DNA of 8,681 nucleotides from assembly GCA_028284565.1 (NCBI GenBank), contig JANQRM010000316.1, forward strand, positions 1 to 8,681, in the 5' to 3' direction. Origin of the DNA: Anaerolineae bacterium (GTDB taxonomy: Bacteria; Chloroflexota; Anaerolineae; Aggregatilineales; Phototrophicaceae). Each line of letters opens with the position of its first letter. Positions within the stretch are counted from its first letter, which is position 1. The notes below the pieces were generated by a model. That model was not told the DNA's origin. It saw only the letters and a program-made list of their open reading frames with translations, and did not search any database. Shown piece by piece: positions 1 to 6,527 of this stretch. A program made the translations under genes and the position numbers.

Positions 1-704
1 ATCATCAACGCTGCATCTGCGGGAGTTGCGACACCACCTGCCGCAAAGTTCACGACGGGTAAACGTCCGAGTTCTGCTGTTTCTTTAACCAGGGCATAGG
101 GCGCACGAATCTCTTTGGCATAGGTATACAGTTCATCTTCATCCATATTGGAAATTTTACGAATCGAACCATGTACCGGGCGTGCATGACGTACCGCTTC
201 CACCACATCACCGGTTCCTGCCTCGCCTTTGGTGCGAATCATCGCCGCGCCTTCTGAGATACGACGCAGGGCTTCTCCGAGATTTCGGCATCCACAGACA
301 AAGGGGACTTCAAACTTCCACTTGTTGATGTGGTGTTCTTCATCGGCAGGGGTTAGCACTTCGCTCTCATCAACATAATCCACACCCATCGCTTGCAAAA
401 TCTGGGCTTCTACAAAATGTCCGATGCGTGCTTTTGCCATCACCGGGATAGAGACGGCTTGAATAATCCCGTCAATCATATCGGGATCACTCATGCGTGC
501 TACGCCACCTTGCACTCGAATGTCTGCCGGAACCCGTTCTAATGCCATCACTGCCGCCGCACCCGCATCTTCTGCAATCTTCGCTTGGTCGGGCGTGACC
601 ACATCCATAATTACTCCGCCCTTCAACATCTGGGCGAGACCCCGCTTGACGTTATCTGTTCCGGTTTGCGATCCATTAAATTGGCTATTTCCATTCTCAG
701 CCAT
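1..704 (-). CDS. pdxS: Pyridoxal 5'-phosphate synthase lyase/synthase subunit PdxS (partial, C-terminus outside window)
   Basis: PdxS (Pdx1) builds pyridoxal 5'-phosphate in the cytoplasm from ribose 5-phosphate, glyceraldehyde 3-phosphate and ammonia. The ammonia is normally supplied by the glutaminase PdxT. Reading the complement from ATG at 704 gives 234 residues before the left edge. The family is about 290-300 residues, so roughly the last 60 are missing. Recognisable segments are GGVIMDV (29-35, with the substrate-binding Asp34), [10 protein letters not shown] (54-63), VMAKARIGH (88-96, where Lys91 should form the sugar Schiff base), [13 protein letters not shown] (111-123), FVCGCR (135-140), RTKGEAGTG (157-165, second catalytic Lys159) and [15 protein letters not shown] (218-232). 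The N-terminus is about 10 residues longer than in Bacillus subtilis PdxS, as recalled. The start is supported by AAAGAAAGG at 711-719 on the complement, 6 bases away. pdxT, if adjacent, would lie beyond the left edge. Identification is very secure. Confidence 0.97.
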   Translation of the reverse strand, partial: MAENGNSQFNGSQTGTDNVKRGLAQMLKGGVIMDVVTPDQAKIAEDAGAAAVMALERVPADIRVQGGVARMSDPDMIDGIIQAVSIPVMAKARIGHFVEAQILQAMGVDYVDESEVLTPADEEHHINKWKFEVPFVCGCRNLGEALRRISEGAAMIRTKGEAGTGDVVEAVRHARPVHGSIRKISNMDEDELYTYAKEIRAPYALVKETAELGRLPVVNFAAGGVATPADAALM

Positions 705-749
705 CAGATTCCTTTCTTTAAACTGTTACTTGATGCACCTTTATCGTAA

Positions 750-776
750 ATTTTATCATGCGAATCGTTATGTCCA
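750..776 (-). promoter_or_regulatory. Candidate promoter of pdxS
   Basis: On the complement, TGGACA (771-776; five of six bases of TTGACA) is followed after 15 bases by TAAAAT (750-755; five of six bases of TATAAT). A TG lies one base upstream of the latter, giving an extended -10. Transcription would start near 743, leaving a leader of about 38 bases before the pdxS ATG. The spacer is short but the extended -10 compensates. This is a consensus match by eye only. Confidence 0.45.
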
Positions 777-852
777 TATAATGCCATTTAAGTCCGATTA
801 TTGAATGGAAGTCTTAAGGAAACATCTTTAGTTCGAGATAGCAACTTCCGTG

Positions 853-858
853 TATACT
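853..858 (+). promoter_or_regulatory. Candidate -10 element (TATACT) of the cheW-mcp-cheA operon
   Basis: TATACT at 853-858 matches five of six bases of the -10 consensus. The best -35 nearby is a poor TTCGAG at 832-837 with a 15-base spacer, so the promoter is weakly supported. A start site near 865 would lie 20-odd bases before the ATG at 888. It would also place the upstream TTG at 801 outside the transcript, which agrees with the chosen cheW start. Confidence 0.3.
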
Positions 859-863
859 TAGAA

Positions 864-877
864 TCAGGTATACCAGA
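864..877 (+). promoter_or_regulatory. Palindrome in the cheW leader, possible operator
   Basis: TCAGGTATACCAGA is a 14-bp palindrome with one mismatched pair and a perfect GGTATACC core at 867-874. It sits where the transcription start of the chemosensory operon is expected. A second GTATAC (852-857) lies 16 bases upstream inside the candidate -10, so the hexamer is repeated about one and a half helical turns apart. A DNA-binding site is possible. No regulator can be named. Confidence 0.25.
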
Positions 878-887
878 GCAGGGTAAT

Positions 888-1478
888 ATGACCCAAGAAT
901 CTTCAATGCAACAGTCAATTGATTGGCAATCTGTGTGGGATACGCTGAATTGGGATAACGAGGAGCGACAAGCCACGACCCTCGCCCAACAATTACATCA
1001 GCGCGCTCAACAATATGCCACGCCCATTATCCGAGACGACTTGACATCTGACAAGCATGTAATGACTCTGCTTGCTTTTAGTTTGGGTACAGAGCGTTAT
1101 GCAGTGGATGTTCATCGAGTGATTGGTGTACGGAATATTCGCCGAATTACTCGTGTTCCCAATGCGCCTGCTTTCTATCGTGGGGTGGTCAATGTGCGCG
1201 GACAAATACTCACCGTGCTGGACTTGGAAGCCTACTTTGGTATTCGTACGGACGAATCCATCGCATACTCTGAATTGATTATCGTCAACGGACATGGTTT
1301 AGAACTTGGCATCCTTGTCGATGAGATACAGGAGATTGTCCGCCTGCCTGAAGAGACTATTGAGACAATTGATATGCCACACACGCACGGGATTACGCTC
1401 AATAAACTCATTATCTTAGATATGGATTCTTTACTCACTGATTCACGCTTAATCATTGGTGGTCACCACGAGGGGTAG
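888..1478 (+). CDS. cheW: CheW-family coupling protein with N-terminal helical extension
   Basis: CheW is a cytoplasmic adaptor that joins transducer tips to the CheA P5 domain in chemosensory arrays. The 196-residue product has a CheW domain at about residues 57-190. It runs from LLAFSLGTERYAVDV (61-75), through VRNIRRITRVPNAP (81-94), to the family signature YRGVVNVRGQILTVLDL (97-113) and then LGILVDEIQEIVRLP (140-154). Residues 1-55 are an extension rich in Trp, Gln and charged residues (IDWQSVWDTLNWDNEERQ at 11-28) that looks helical. Classical CheW proteins are about 150-170 residues and lack it. The ATG at 888 was chosen over the in-frame TTG at 801 because AGGG (880-883) precedes it and a possible -10 lies between the two. 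The gene is first in a tight operon, and the next gene starts one base after its stop. The symbol is used in the family sense. Confidence 0.92.
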   Translation: MTQESSMQQSIDWQSVWDTLNWDNEERQATTLAQQLHQRAQQYATPIIRDDLTSDKHVMTLLAFSLGTERYAVDVHRVIGVRNIRRITRVPNAPAFYRGVVNVRGQILTVLDLEAYFGIRTDESIAYSELIIVNGHGLELGILVDEIQEIVRLPEETIETIDMPHTHGITLNKLIILDMDSLLTDSRLIIGGHHEG

Positions 1479-1479
1479 C

Positions 1480-2712
1480 ATGACCGAACAAGTAGAAAAC
1501 TTGAAAAATAATCGACAAACATGGCGACATCCATTTGTGATTGCCATTGCGATTGCGTCAACCTTGCCGACTTTGCTCTTAGCCATATTCATTTTTATTC
1601 GACAGGGTGAAGCGGGGATTTTTGTTGCACCAATTCTGGCATTAATTGGCGGTGTAGTTGTCGGGTATTTAGTCTTCAACCAGAGTTATCGGCGTTTTGA
1701 TAATGTGCTTCAGCAATATGTCGATGTGTTGGAGCAAATTGCTGATGGAGACTTAGGACGACGTTTGCCTGTGCAGTCAGTCGCCTCCATGATTACTGAA
1801 AATGAGATGCTTGTGCAACTCGGTGAGGGCATCAACCGAACCCTAGACCGCCTCCAATCGGTAGTGCAAGAGATTCATACCGCAATGACACGACTCGAAT
1901 CCGATACGCAGGCAATTTTGGAAGCAACCTCTCGGCAAATTACCATGGCGAATGAGCAGGATGCTGTTGTGACAGAGACGACGGCAACCGTCAATGAAGT
2001 CCGCGCGACAGTCACAGAAACAGCAGAACGCGCGCAGAGTGTTGCCGAAACCGCGCAATTCTCCGTCGATATTTCGCAATCAGGTAAGGAAGCTGTGTCG
2101 GAAACGATTTCTGGGATGGAACTCATTCGCCAGCGAGTGGAAGACATTGCGGATAATATTTTGGTCTTGTCGGAACATACCCAACAAATTGGTGAAATTA
2201 TCGCGGCAGTCAATAATCTGGCAGACCAATCGCGGATGTTAGCCTTGAATGCCTCTGTCGAAGCGGCACGGGCGGGTGATGAAGGTAAAGGCTTTGCAGT
2301 GGTCGCAATGGAAGTTCGGAATCTTGCTGACCAGAACCGCGATGCAACCGTACAAGTTCGTGAGATATTAGGCGAGATTCAACGGGCGACCAACGCGGCG
2401 GTAATGGTGACAGAAGAGGGTAGTAAAGATGTCGATGGTGGACAACAATTGGTGAACAGAGCAGGCGATTCGATTAGTGAACTCTCTCGTGCGATTGAAG
2501 ATGCCGCCCTTGCCGCCATGCAGATTGCCGCCAGTACACGACAACAGACCATCGGGATGGATCAATTGACCTCTGCCATGACGACAATTAAGCGGGCAAC
2601 AACAGAGACTGTCAGCAGTACGATGCAAGTGGAAGCCAGTGTGCAACGCCTGCGAGAAGCGGCGCAACGGGTGAATGACGTGCTAGGAGGATTGAAGTTC
2701 AACCATGAGTGA
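1480..2712 (+). CDS. Methyl-accepting chemotaxis-type transducer without a ligand-binding ectodomain
   Basis: This 410-residue membrane transducer would signal to the CheW and CheA encoded on either side. Two hydrophobic helices, about 18-40 and 47-66, are joined by only a few residues (RQGEAG), so there is no periplasmic sensor domain. A HAMP-like stretch follows (about 68-125, including LEQIADGDLGRRLP at 84-97). The long coiled-coil signalling domain (about 128-405) has a typical hairpin tip with LADQSRMLALNASVEAARAG (247-266) and GKGFAVVAMEVRNLAD (269-284), which is the CheA/CheW contact region. Arms of about 20 heptads flank the tip. Glu/Gln-Thr/Ser-Ala-rich segments such as TETAERAQSVAETAQ (179-193) could be methylation sites. 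The protein ends in LKFNHE and lacks an NWETF-type CheR-docking tail. The ATG at 1480 has GAGGGG at 1470-1475, overlapping the end of cheW. An in-frame alternative start at 1456 lies inside cheW and is less likely. The stimulus is unknown. Confidence 0.93.
   Translation: MTEQVENLKNNRQTWRHPFVIAIAIASTLPTLLLAIFIFIRQGEAGIFVAPILALIGGVVVGYLVFNQSYRRFDNVLQQYVDVLEQIADGDLGRRLPVQSVASMITENEMLVQLGEGINRTLDRLQSVVQEIHTAMTRLESDTQAILEATSRQITMANEQDAVVTETTATVNEVRATVTETAERAQSVAETAQFSVDISQSGKEAVSETISGMELIRQRVEDIADNILVLSEHTQQIGEIIAAVNNLADQSRMLALNASVEAARAGDEGKGFAVVAMEVRNLADQNRDATVQVREILGEIQRATNAAVMVTEEGSKDVDGGQQLVNRAGDSISELSRAIEDAALAAMQIAASTRQQTIGMDQLTSAMTTIKRATTETVSSTMQVEASVQRLREAAQRVNDVLGGLKFNHE
2685..2690 (+). 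promoter_or_regulatory. Strong but distant ribosome binding site for cheA
   Basis: AGGAGG, a full Shine-Dalgarno core, lies inside the end of the transducer gene, 14 bases before the cheA ATG at 2705. In the cheA frame a TGA at 2693-2695 rules out any earlier start closer to it. The spacing is longer than the usual 5-9 bases, and the 8-base gene overlap suggests translational coupling. Confidence 0.6.
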
Positions 2713-5014
2713 GTCAGACCTGCTCAATATTTTTTGGGAAGAAGTCAGCGAAATTCTGGCGACGCTAAACGATGGCTTGCTCAAGGTCGAAATGGTCGAG
2801 GGCGAAGAGCAACAAACCCTCCTCCAAGAGATGAACCGCCATGCCCACAGTATGAAAGGGGCGGCGCGCGCCGTTGGCATTGACTTTATTGAGCAGACGG
2901 CTCATTATATGGAAGAGATTTTCGATTCAGCACTCAAACGTGGTTTGGAAATCACCCCTGAAATTGCAGATTCGCTTTATGATGGACTCGACCTCATTCA
3001 GAATGCGCTGGACAACAATGAGAACAAGCCTGATGTCGTGCAGACGGTTCTCGATAACTTAAAGAAAGCATCAACAGAAGAAACTTCTGCAAGTACTAAT
3101 CATGATAGTCTCTTGCATGATGCCACCGAAGTTCCTGCTTTGTCTGAACCCCTTCCTGATATGCCAGATGTCCCTGCCGACCTGCCAACCCCAACCACAG
3201 AAGTTGAACCCGTAGTCAAAACCACACAAACTGTTGTGATGCGTCCGGCTGAGGAGTCCTTGCGGGTGTCAGTCACAAAACTCGACAATCTCATGGCAGA
3301 AGCCAGTGAACTCATTATCGCCAAGATGCAGAGTGATACCCATGAGAATCAGGTGCAAGACTTGCAATCCCAAATGGCGCGTTGGCAACGGGAATGGCGC
3401 ACCGTTCGTACCGCCTATATTCGGCTCGCCCGTCGAATACAATCCTCATCAGGTGAGGATACCGAGTTAATGATGCTCTTCCGCTTCTTAGAGTCGAATC
3501 AACGGTATTTGATGCAGACTCGACGCGAATTGGCACACCTCCAACAGACATTAGTGCAAGACAATCTTCATCTCAGTACAGTTGCTGACCAATTACAAGA
3601 CGATATTTCCCGCCTACGGATGATGCCCTGCGAAACAATGTTGGGTGCATTCCAACGTATGGTGCGGGACATTGGACGCGATGTCAGCAAGAAGGTGCAA
3701 CTATTCATCACGGGCGGACATATTGAAATTGACAAGACAGTCCTTGATGCTCTTCGTGATCCCATTATGCACATCTTGCGGAATGCAATCGATCATGGGT
3801 TGGAATCACCGAATGACCGCCTACTTAGTGGCAAACTGGAAACGGGTAAAATTGAACTGACTGTCGAGCAAAAGGGCGGTGAAATTAATATCTCCGTCAA
3901 GGATGATGGACGGGGTTTTGATATCGACAAAATCCGTGCTTCAGCTGTAGAGAAAGGGCTTGTAACGGAACACGAAGCCAAGACGATGACTGCCGATGAA
4001 GCACGTGCGCTGGTATTTCATTCTGGTTTTTCGACCAAAGAGGATGTCACTAAGTTAAGTGGGCGTGGCTTGGGCATGGACATCGTAAGGGAGCGTGTCG
4101 AAGGCTTGCGTGGACGCATCAGCATTCAAAGTGAAGCGGGTGTCGGGACAACGATGCTGATTACGGTTCCAGTGTCGTTGACACGCATTCGATGTGTTTT
4201 GCTCAATTTGGGTGATGAAACTTATGCGATTCCTTCGATCATGATTTCGCGGATGGAAACTCTGTCACGGGCTGATGTTTATACGGCGGAGGGTAAAGCA
4301 ATGGTCAATCTAAATAATCTTCCGATGCCACTTATGGAGATGGGTGCGATATTGAACATTCCGCAAATGCAGGCTGGTGATGATGACTTGTTTAATGTCG
4401 TGGCATTACATTCGGCAGATCGTCATGTGGCATTTGAGGTAGATGATCTCCAAAGTGAACTTGAACTCGTATTGAAACCATTGGGTCCGGAATTGCAACA
4501 GGCTCCCTATGTATCGGGTGCTTCTTTGTTAGGAACAGGTGAAGTTGTACTCGTCCTAGATACGAATGATTTGATTCGCCAAGCGACTGGCACACAACTG
4601 GGTCAACGTCGGATGCGGATTGTTCCGTCTGCTATACAATCAATCCCACAACGGATACGAGTGTTAGTCGCCGATGATTCTATTACAACGCGGACATTAG
4701 AGAAGAACATCCTCGAAACCGCCGGATTTGATGTCTCAGTGGCGATGGATGGTCAAGAAGCATGGGAAATGATCGGAGAACAAGACTTTGATGTCGTGAT
4801 TAGCGATGTCGAGATGCCCAATATGAACGGGTTGGAACTGGCGGCGCATATCAAAGGGCATAGCTCAACCAGCCATCTCCCCGTCATTCTCTTGACTTCA
4901 TTGGGTAAGCCGGAGCAACGTGAAGCGGGATTGCGTGCAGGTGCAGATGCCTACCTTGTGAAATCGAAGTTTGACCAGAAAGAATTGCTGGAAACGATTC
5001 AATCCGTTTTATAG
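2705..5014 (+). CDS. cheA: Hybrid chemotaxis histidine kinase CheA with C-terminal receiver domain
   Basis: This cytoplasmic kinase of the chemosensory array phosphorylates its own HPt histidine and passes the phosphate to a receiver. In 769 residues it shows an HPt (P1) domain at about 1-105 with RHAHSMKGAARAVG (45-58, phospho-acceptor His48). A Pro/Thr/Glu-rich linker (about 125-182) follows, with no visible P2 domain. The dimerisation region (about 184-345) is unusually long, with a coiled-coil insert at about 210-305. The ATPase domain shows HILRNAIDHG (356-365; N box, Asn360), DDGRGFD (400-406; G1), GFSTKE (441-446) and SGRGLGMDIV (452-461; G2). The CheW-like P5 domain spans about 492-630. 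The receiver spans about 650-769 with acidic pair Asp657-Asp658, phospho-acceptor Asp701 (ISDVEMPNMNG), Thr731 and Lys753. Every catalytic motif is intact. It overlaps the transducer gene by 8 bases. The architecture resembles the CheA-REC kinases of the Wsp, Frz and Pil-Chp type. Confidence 0.95.
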   Translation: MSESDLLNIFWEEVSEILATLNDGLLKVEMVEGEEQQTLLQEMNRHAHSMKGAARAVGIDFIEQTAHYMEEIFDSALKRGLEITPEIADSLYDGLDLIQNALDNNENKPDVVQTVLDNLKKASTEETSASTNHDSLLHDATEVPALSEPLPDMPDVPADLPTPTTEVEPVVKTTQTVVMRPAEESLRVSVTKLDNLMAEASELIIAKMQSDTHENQVQDLQSQMARWQREWRTVRTAYIRLARRIQSSSGEDTELMMLFRFLESNQRYLMQTRRELAHLQQTLVQDNLHLSTVADQLQDDISRLRMMPCETMLGAFQRMVRDIGRDVSKKVQLFITGGHIEIDKTVLDALRDPIMHILRNAIDHGLESPNDRLLSGKLETGKIELTVEQKGGEINISVKDDGRGFDIDKIRASAVEKGLVTEHEAKTMTADEARALVFHSGFSTKEDVTKLSGRGLGMDIVRERVEGLRGRISIQSEAGVGTTMLITVPVSLTRIRCVLLNLGDETYAIPSIMISRMETLSRADVYTAEGKAMVNLNNLPMPLMEMGAILNIPQMQAGDDDLFNVVALHSADRHVAFEVDDLQSELELVLKPLGPELQQAPYVSGASLLGTGEVVLVLDTNDLIRQATGTQLGQRRMRIVPSAIQSIPQRIRVLVADDSITTRTLEKNILETAGFDVSVAMDGQEAWEMIGEQDFDVVISDVEMPNMNGLELAAHIKGHSSTSHLPVILLTSLGKPEQREAGLRAGADAYLVKSKFDQKELLETIQSVL

Positions 5015-5024
5015 TTCAGAACAC

Positions 5025-5043
5025 ATTTCAGCATATCTGAAAT
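5025..5043 (+). terminator. Short hairpin after cheA, weak terminator candidate
   Basis: ATTTCAG (5025-5031) and CTGAAAT (5037-5043) form a perfect 7-bp inverted repeat around a CATAT loop, 11 bases after the cheA stop. The stem is AT-rich and no T-run follows, so an intrinsic terminator is doubtful. An RNA end-stabilising or protein-binding role is equally possible. The rest of the 160 bases before gcdH shows only a weak promoter candidate. Confidence 0.25.
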
Positions 5044-5121
5044 ACCAACTCCTTCACTGACTCACATAATACAGATGATTGATACTACTTTTATCCAAAG
5101 TGCCTAAAGCCATTATGGTGA

Positions 5122-5148
5122 TTTACATAGGCTCTCTGGTAAGATAAG
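5122..5148 (+). promoter_or_regulatory. Weak candidate promoter of gcdH
   Basis: TTTACA (5122-5127; five of six bases of the -35 consensus) is followed after 15 bases by GATAAG (5143-5148; four of six). A 17-base spacing would instead give the poorer TAAGCT (5145-5150). The position, just before the ribosome binding site AGGGGAG, is plausible for a separate gcdH transcript. The match is marginal. Confidence 0.25.
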
Positions 5149-5174
5149 CTCTTTAACTAGGGGAGTACGTGTCA

Positions 5175-6398
5175 ATGACTAGCGAGATTACTATGGCGAA
5201 ACCCACCTTCAAATGGGATGATCCGATCCTCTTTGCTGAGCAGTTATCTGATGAAGAAATCATGGTGCGAAATGCGGCACGGAACTATTGCCAATCCAAG
5301 CTCATGCCGCGTGTCTTAGAGAATCATCGGCATGAAACCTTTGACCGTGCAATTTTCAACGAAATGGGAGAAATCGGCTTTTTGGGTTCAACTATACCTG
5401 AAGAATACGGTGGGGCAGGTCTAAATAGCGTTTGCTATGGTTTGATTGCACGCGAAGTGGAGCGTGTCGATAGCGGTTATCGCAGTGCAATGAGTGTGCA
5501 AAGTTCGCTTGTGATGTATCCTATCTATACCTATGGAACAGAAGCACAACGTCAAAAATATCTTCCTAAACTGGCAACAGGTGAATGGGTGGGGTGCTTT
5601 GGCTTAACCGAACCCAATCATGGGAGCGACCCCGGTGGCATGGAAAGCCGAGCCACCAAAACGGATGGCGGTTGGATATTGCATGGGAATAAGATGTGGA
5701 TTACCAATTCTCCTATCGCCGATGTGTTTATCGTTTGGGCAAAAGCTTATGGCGATAATGATAATCCCGATCATATGGATGGAGATATTCGCGGATTTAT
5801 CCTTGATAAAGGAATGGCCGGACTGACTGCGCCCAAAATCGAGGGCAAGTTTAGTCTTCGTGCCAGTGTCACAGGTGAAATTGTCATGGACGAGGTCTTT
5901 GTCCCAGATGATAACTATATGCCAAATGTGAAAGGACTCAAAGGTCCCTTTGGTTGTCTCAACAAAGCGCGTTATGGCATCTCATGGGGAGCTTTGGGAG
6001 CCGCCGAATTCTGCTGGCATTCTGCAAGACAGTACACCCTCGATAGAACGCAATTTGGTCGTCCACTTGCTGCAACCCAACTGATTCAACTCAAGCTCGC
6101 CAACATGATGACGGAAATCACCTTGTCATTACAAGGTGCGCTACGAGTCGGCAGGTTAATGGACGACAGAAAAGTCACGCCAGAGATGATTTCACTGGTC
6201 AAACGCAACTCCTGTGGAAAAGCCCTCGATATTGCGCGCCTCTCGCGTGATATGCACGGTGGCAATGGCATCTCGGATGAGTTCCACGTGATTCGGCATG
6301 TGATGAATCTGGAAGCCGTCAATACGTATGAAGGCACACACGACATCCACGCTCTCATTCTTGGACGCGCTCAAACGGGCATCCAAGCGTTTATGTAA
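5175..6398 (+). CDS. gcdH: Glutaryl-CoA dehydrogenase (acyl-CoA dehydrogenase family)
   Basis: GcdH is a cytoplasmic FAD enzyme that oxidises and decarboxylates glutaryl-CoA to crotonyl-CoA and CO2, passing electrons to electron-transfer flavoprotein. It acts in lysine, tryptophan and some aromatic degradation routes. The 407-residue product has the full ACAD fold. [13 protein letters not shown] (101-113) contains Arg103, equivalent to the substrate-carboxylate Arg94 of the human enzyme. Next come [20 protein letters not shown] (141-160), [15 protein letters not shown] (175-189), FSLRASVTG (226-234), [14 protein letters not shown] (286-299) and [21 protein letters not shown] (360-380). [17 protein letters not shown] (383-399) holds the catalytic base Glu386. 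The last two blocks closely match the human GCDH sequence as I recall it and separate it from butyryl- or isovaleryl-CoA dehydrogenases. A Gly/Asp/Asn/Pro-rich loop (191-204) is longer than in human GCDH. The ATG at 5175 lies 9 bases after AGGGGAG (5159-5165). A GTG at 5169 would be too close to that site. No ETF or other pathway gene is adjacent. Confidence 0.95.
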   Translation: MTSEITMAKPTFKWDDPILFAEQLSDEEIMVRNAARNYCQSKLMPRVLENHRHETFDRAIFNEMGEIGFLGSTIPEEYGGAGLNSVCYGLIAREVERVDSGYRSAMSVQSSLVMYPIYTYGTEAQRQKYLPKLATGEWVGCFGLTEPNHGSDPGGMESRATKTDGGWILHGNKMWITNSPIADVFIVWAKAYGDNDNPDHMDGDIRGFILDKGMAGLTAPKIEGKFSLRASVTGEIVMDEVFVPDDNYMPNVKGLKGPFGCLNKARYGISWGALGAAEFCWHSARQYTLDRTQFGRPLAATQLIQLKLANMMTEITLSLQGALRVGRLMDDRKVTPEMISLVKRNSCGKALDIARLSRDMHGGNGISDEFHVIRHVMNLEAVNTYEGTHDIHALILGRAQTGIQAFM

Positions 6399-6404
6399 TC
6401 TAAT

Positions 6405-6440
6405 AGGGGATTGTTGTGACAAAATGACAAATCCCTTTTT
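6405..6440 (+). terminator. Rho-independent terminator of gcdH
   Basis: GGGATT (6407-6412) pairs with AATCCC (6430-6435). A-U and G-U pairs extend the outer end (6405-6406 with 6436-6437), and a short inner helix TGT/ACA closes after a two-base bulge. TTTTT at 6436-6440 follows directly. It lies 6 bases past the gcdH stop and separates gcdH from the regulator gene. Confidence 0.65.
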
Positions 6441-6458
6441 CACAATCTTCCCAATAAG

Positions 6459-6487
6459 TTGCGTTTTGTACGAATTCATGCTAATGT
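6459..6487 (+). promoter_or_regulatory. Candidate promoter of the LacI-type regulator gene
   Basis: TTGCGT (6459-6464) and TAATGT (6482-6487) are 17 bases apart. The second is preceded by TG plus one base, giving an extended -10. Both hexamers are weak matches. Transcription would begin near 6494, directly before the palindromic operator at 6498-6513. A bound repressor would then block the start of its own transcript. Confidence 0.35.
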
Positions 6488-6497
6488 ATGGTCAATT

Positions 6498-6513
6498 ACG
6501 AAACCGTTTTCGT
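6498..6513 (+). promoter_or_regulatory. LacI-family operator, site 1 (upstream of the regulator gene)
   Basis: ACGAAACCGTTTTCGT is a 16-bp palindrome centred on a CG step, with seven of eight pairs complementary. LacI-family operators are typically palindromes of this length with a central CG. It sits 14 bases before the regulator's ATG, and its 12-base core (6499-6510) recurs exactly at 7543-7554. An overlapping small inverted repeat, GTTTCAAAC (6512-6520), extends the symmetry on the right. Autoregulation is inferred from position. Confidence 0.72.
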
Positions 6514-6527
6514 TTCAAACTAGATTT

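Noticed and set aside
493..804. 103-codon open frame on the plus strand
   Set aside because: It lies almost wholly antisense to pdxS, its translation resembles no family, and it has no ribosome binding site. It is a shadow of the conserved minus-strand gene.
801..887. Longer cheW starting from TTG at 801
   Set aside because: There is no Shine-Dalgarno, the extra 29 residues lack family similarity, and a possible -10 (853-858) lies inside the extension. The ATG at 888 is preferred.
1843..2667. Minus-strand open frames inside the transducer gene
   Set aside because: They are shadows of the strongly biased Ala/Glu/Thr codons of the coiled coil. They have no start signals and no recognisable domains.
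5169..5174. GTG start for gcdH at 5169
   Set aside because: It is only 3 bases from AGGGGAG, which is too close for initiation. The ATG at 5175 has a 9-base spacing and adds nothing unusual.
5015..5174. Possible small RNA or hidden gene between cheA and gcdH
   Set aside because: The stretch is short and AT-rich, with one weak hairpin and no open frame with a start signal. No strong structure or T-run supports an RNA gene.
6459..6527. Longer LacI-type protein starting at 6459
   Set aside because: It would place 23 residues before the HTH, unlike the family, and would translate through the candidate promoter and operator.
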